The notes beneath the pieces are model-generated. The model was not told the origin of the DNA. It ran no database searches and saw only the letters and a list, made by a program, of their open reading frames with translations. Shown piece after piece: positions 33,725 to 34,010 of a stretch of 34,010 nt of DNA. Position 1 is the first letter of the stretch; every line of letters starts with the position of its first letter. This DNA comes from an uncultured Prochlorococcus sp. (GTDB lineage Bacteria; Cyanobacteriota; Cyanobacteriia; PCC-6307; Cyanobiaceae): NCBI GenBank assembly GCA_902622705.1, contig CACNQT010000013.1, positions 1-34,010 of the forward strand. Reading direction: 5' to 3'. The translations under genes were made by a program, and so were the position numbers.

Positions 33725-34010
33725 TCAATAATTTGAAATTTCATCAATTGCTCTTATAGCAGCAGCTGCTGCTTCTTCTACATCTCCTTCTTTCCCAGCG
33801 AGAGTTAATCTACCAAAAGCGCCAACTGCCTTTACATCTACAACAGTTATATTTGATGCTTTTTCTGCTTCATTTGCTGCTTTTAAGACATACCCAGCTG
33901 GTTCGGTTTCTAATATAAACATGCTCATTCCAGATTGAATCATTGATCCACTTCTGTTTTGTCTATTTATTAAAACAGCATGGTCTGGAGTAATAGCTCG
34001 AATAACTTCT
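33725..34010 (-). CDS. csoS1D: Carboxysome shell protein CsoS1D, C-terminal part (5' end outside window)
   Basis: The frame is open to the edge of the window, so the ATG at 33943 is internal and the gene runs further right. The visible 94 residues start [18 protein letters not shown], then [46 protein letters not shown] and [14 protein letters not shown], a circularly permuted BMC domain. CsoS1D is a tandem-BMC protein of about 250 residues forming stacked pseudohexamers with a gated pore. Its separate place next to rdgB, close to but not in the cso operon, is as known in Prochlorococcus. The first BMC domain is not visible, so a single-domain protein is not excluded. Confidence 0.85.
   Translation of the reverse strand, partial: EVIRAITPDHAVLINRQNRSGSMIQSGMSMFILETEPAGYVLKAANEAEKASNITVVDVKAVGAFGRLTLAGKEGDVEEAAAAAIRAIDEISNY

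Overview
This window is a stretch of chromosome from a marine picocyanobacterium, almost certainly a high-light Prochlorococcus. The DNA is strongly AT-rich and densely packed. It carries plastocyanin, NdhL, a cyanobacterial AbrB-like regulator, a fused HisIE and a complete alpha-carboxysome operon with form IA Rubisco. The assignment to lineage is an inference from gene content and base composition.

Left part (1-12 kb): the 3' end of glgB, hemE with an SDR-type epimerase, plastocyanin, a ClpB chaperone, a QueD-like protein, hisIE, a group 2 sigma factor followed by two small genes, a YciI-like protein, cyAbrB, and an ndhL-DUF3007-trpA cluster. From 12.17 to 13.44 kb there is a small scar of mobile DNA. 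An intact tRNA-Leu(TAA) lies at one edge and a decayed copy of its 5' half at the other. Between them are the ruined C-terminus of a tyrosine recombinase and one TPR gene. The tRNA promoter now lies inside the inserted DNA.

Middle (13.5-25.8 kb): pyrC, a cation/calcium exchanger, glutathione reductase, a GST-domain protein, dnaA, a pair of arsenosugar-type glycosyltransferases, a hisG-ABC exporter-GNAT operon, a glyoxalase II-like hydrolase, RidA and a small unknown gene.

Right part (25.8-34 kb): the carboxysome locus, read leftwards as csoS1-cbbL-cbbS-csoS2-csoSCA-csoS4A-csoS4B-acRAF. The bicarbonate pool is dehydrated by CsoSCA, and the CO2 is fixed by CbbL/CbbS inside a shell of CsoS1 and CsoS4. 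CsoS2 is the scaffold, and the PCD-like acRAF helps Rubisco assembly. Hairpins sit in the three gaps between csoS1, cbbL, cbbS and csoS2, and the last one looks like an attenuator. A divergent rdgB and the 3' part of csoS1D follow.

The most unusual signal is in the 327-bp gap between csoS1 and rdgB. A foldable element at 33028-33086, just downstream of a plausible rightward promoter, repeats two blocks of the csoS1 leader (7 and 14 bases, same order). Its rightward transcript would therefore be complementary to the csoS1 mRNA leader up to the start codon. The same gap holds a perfect 7-1-7 dyad of LysR-operator form, about where an activator of the carboxysome operon would bind.
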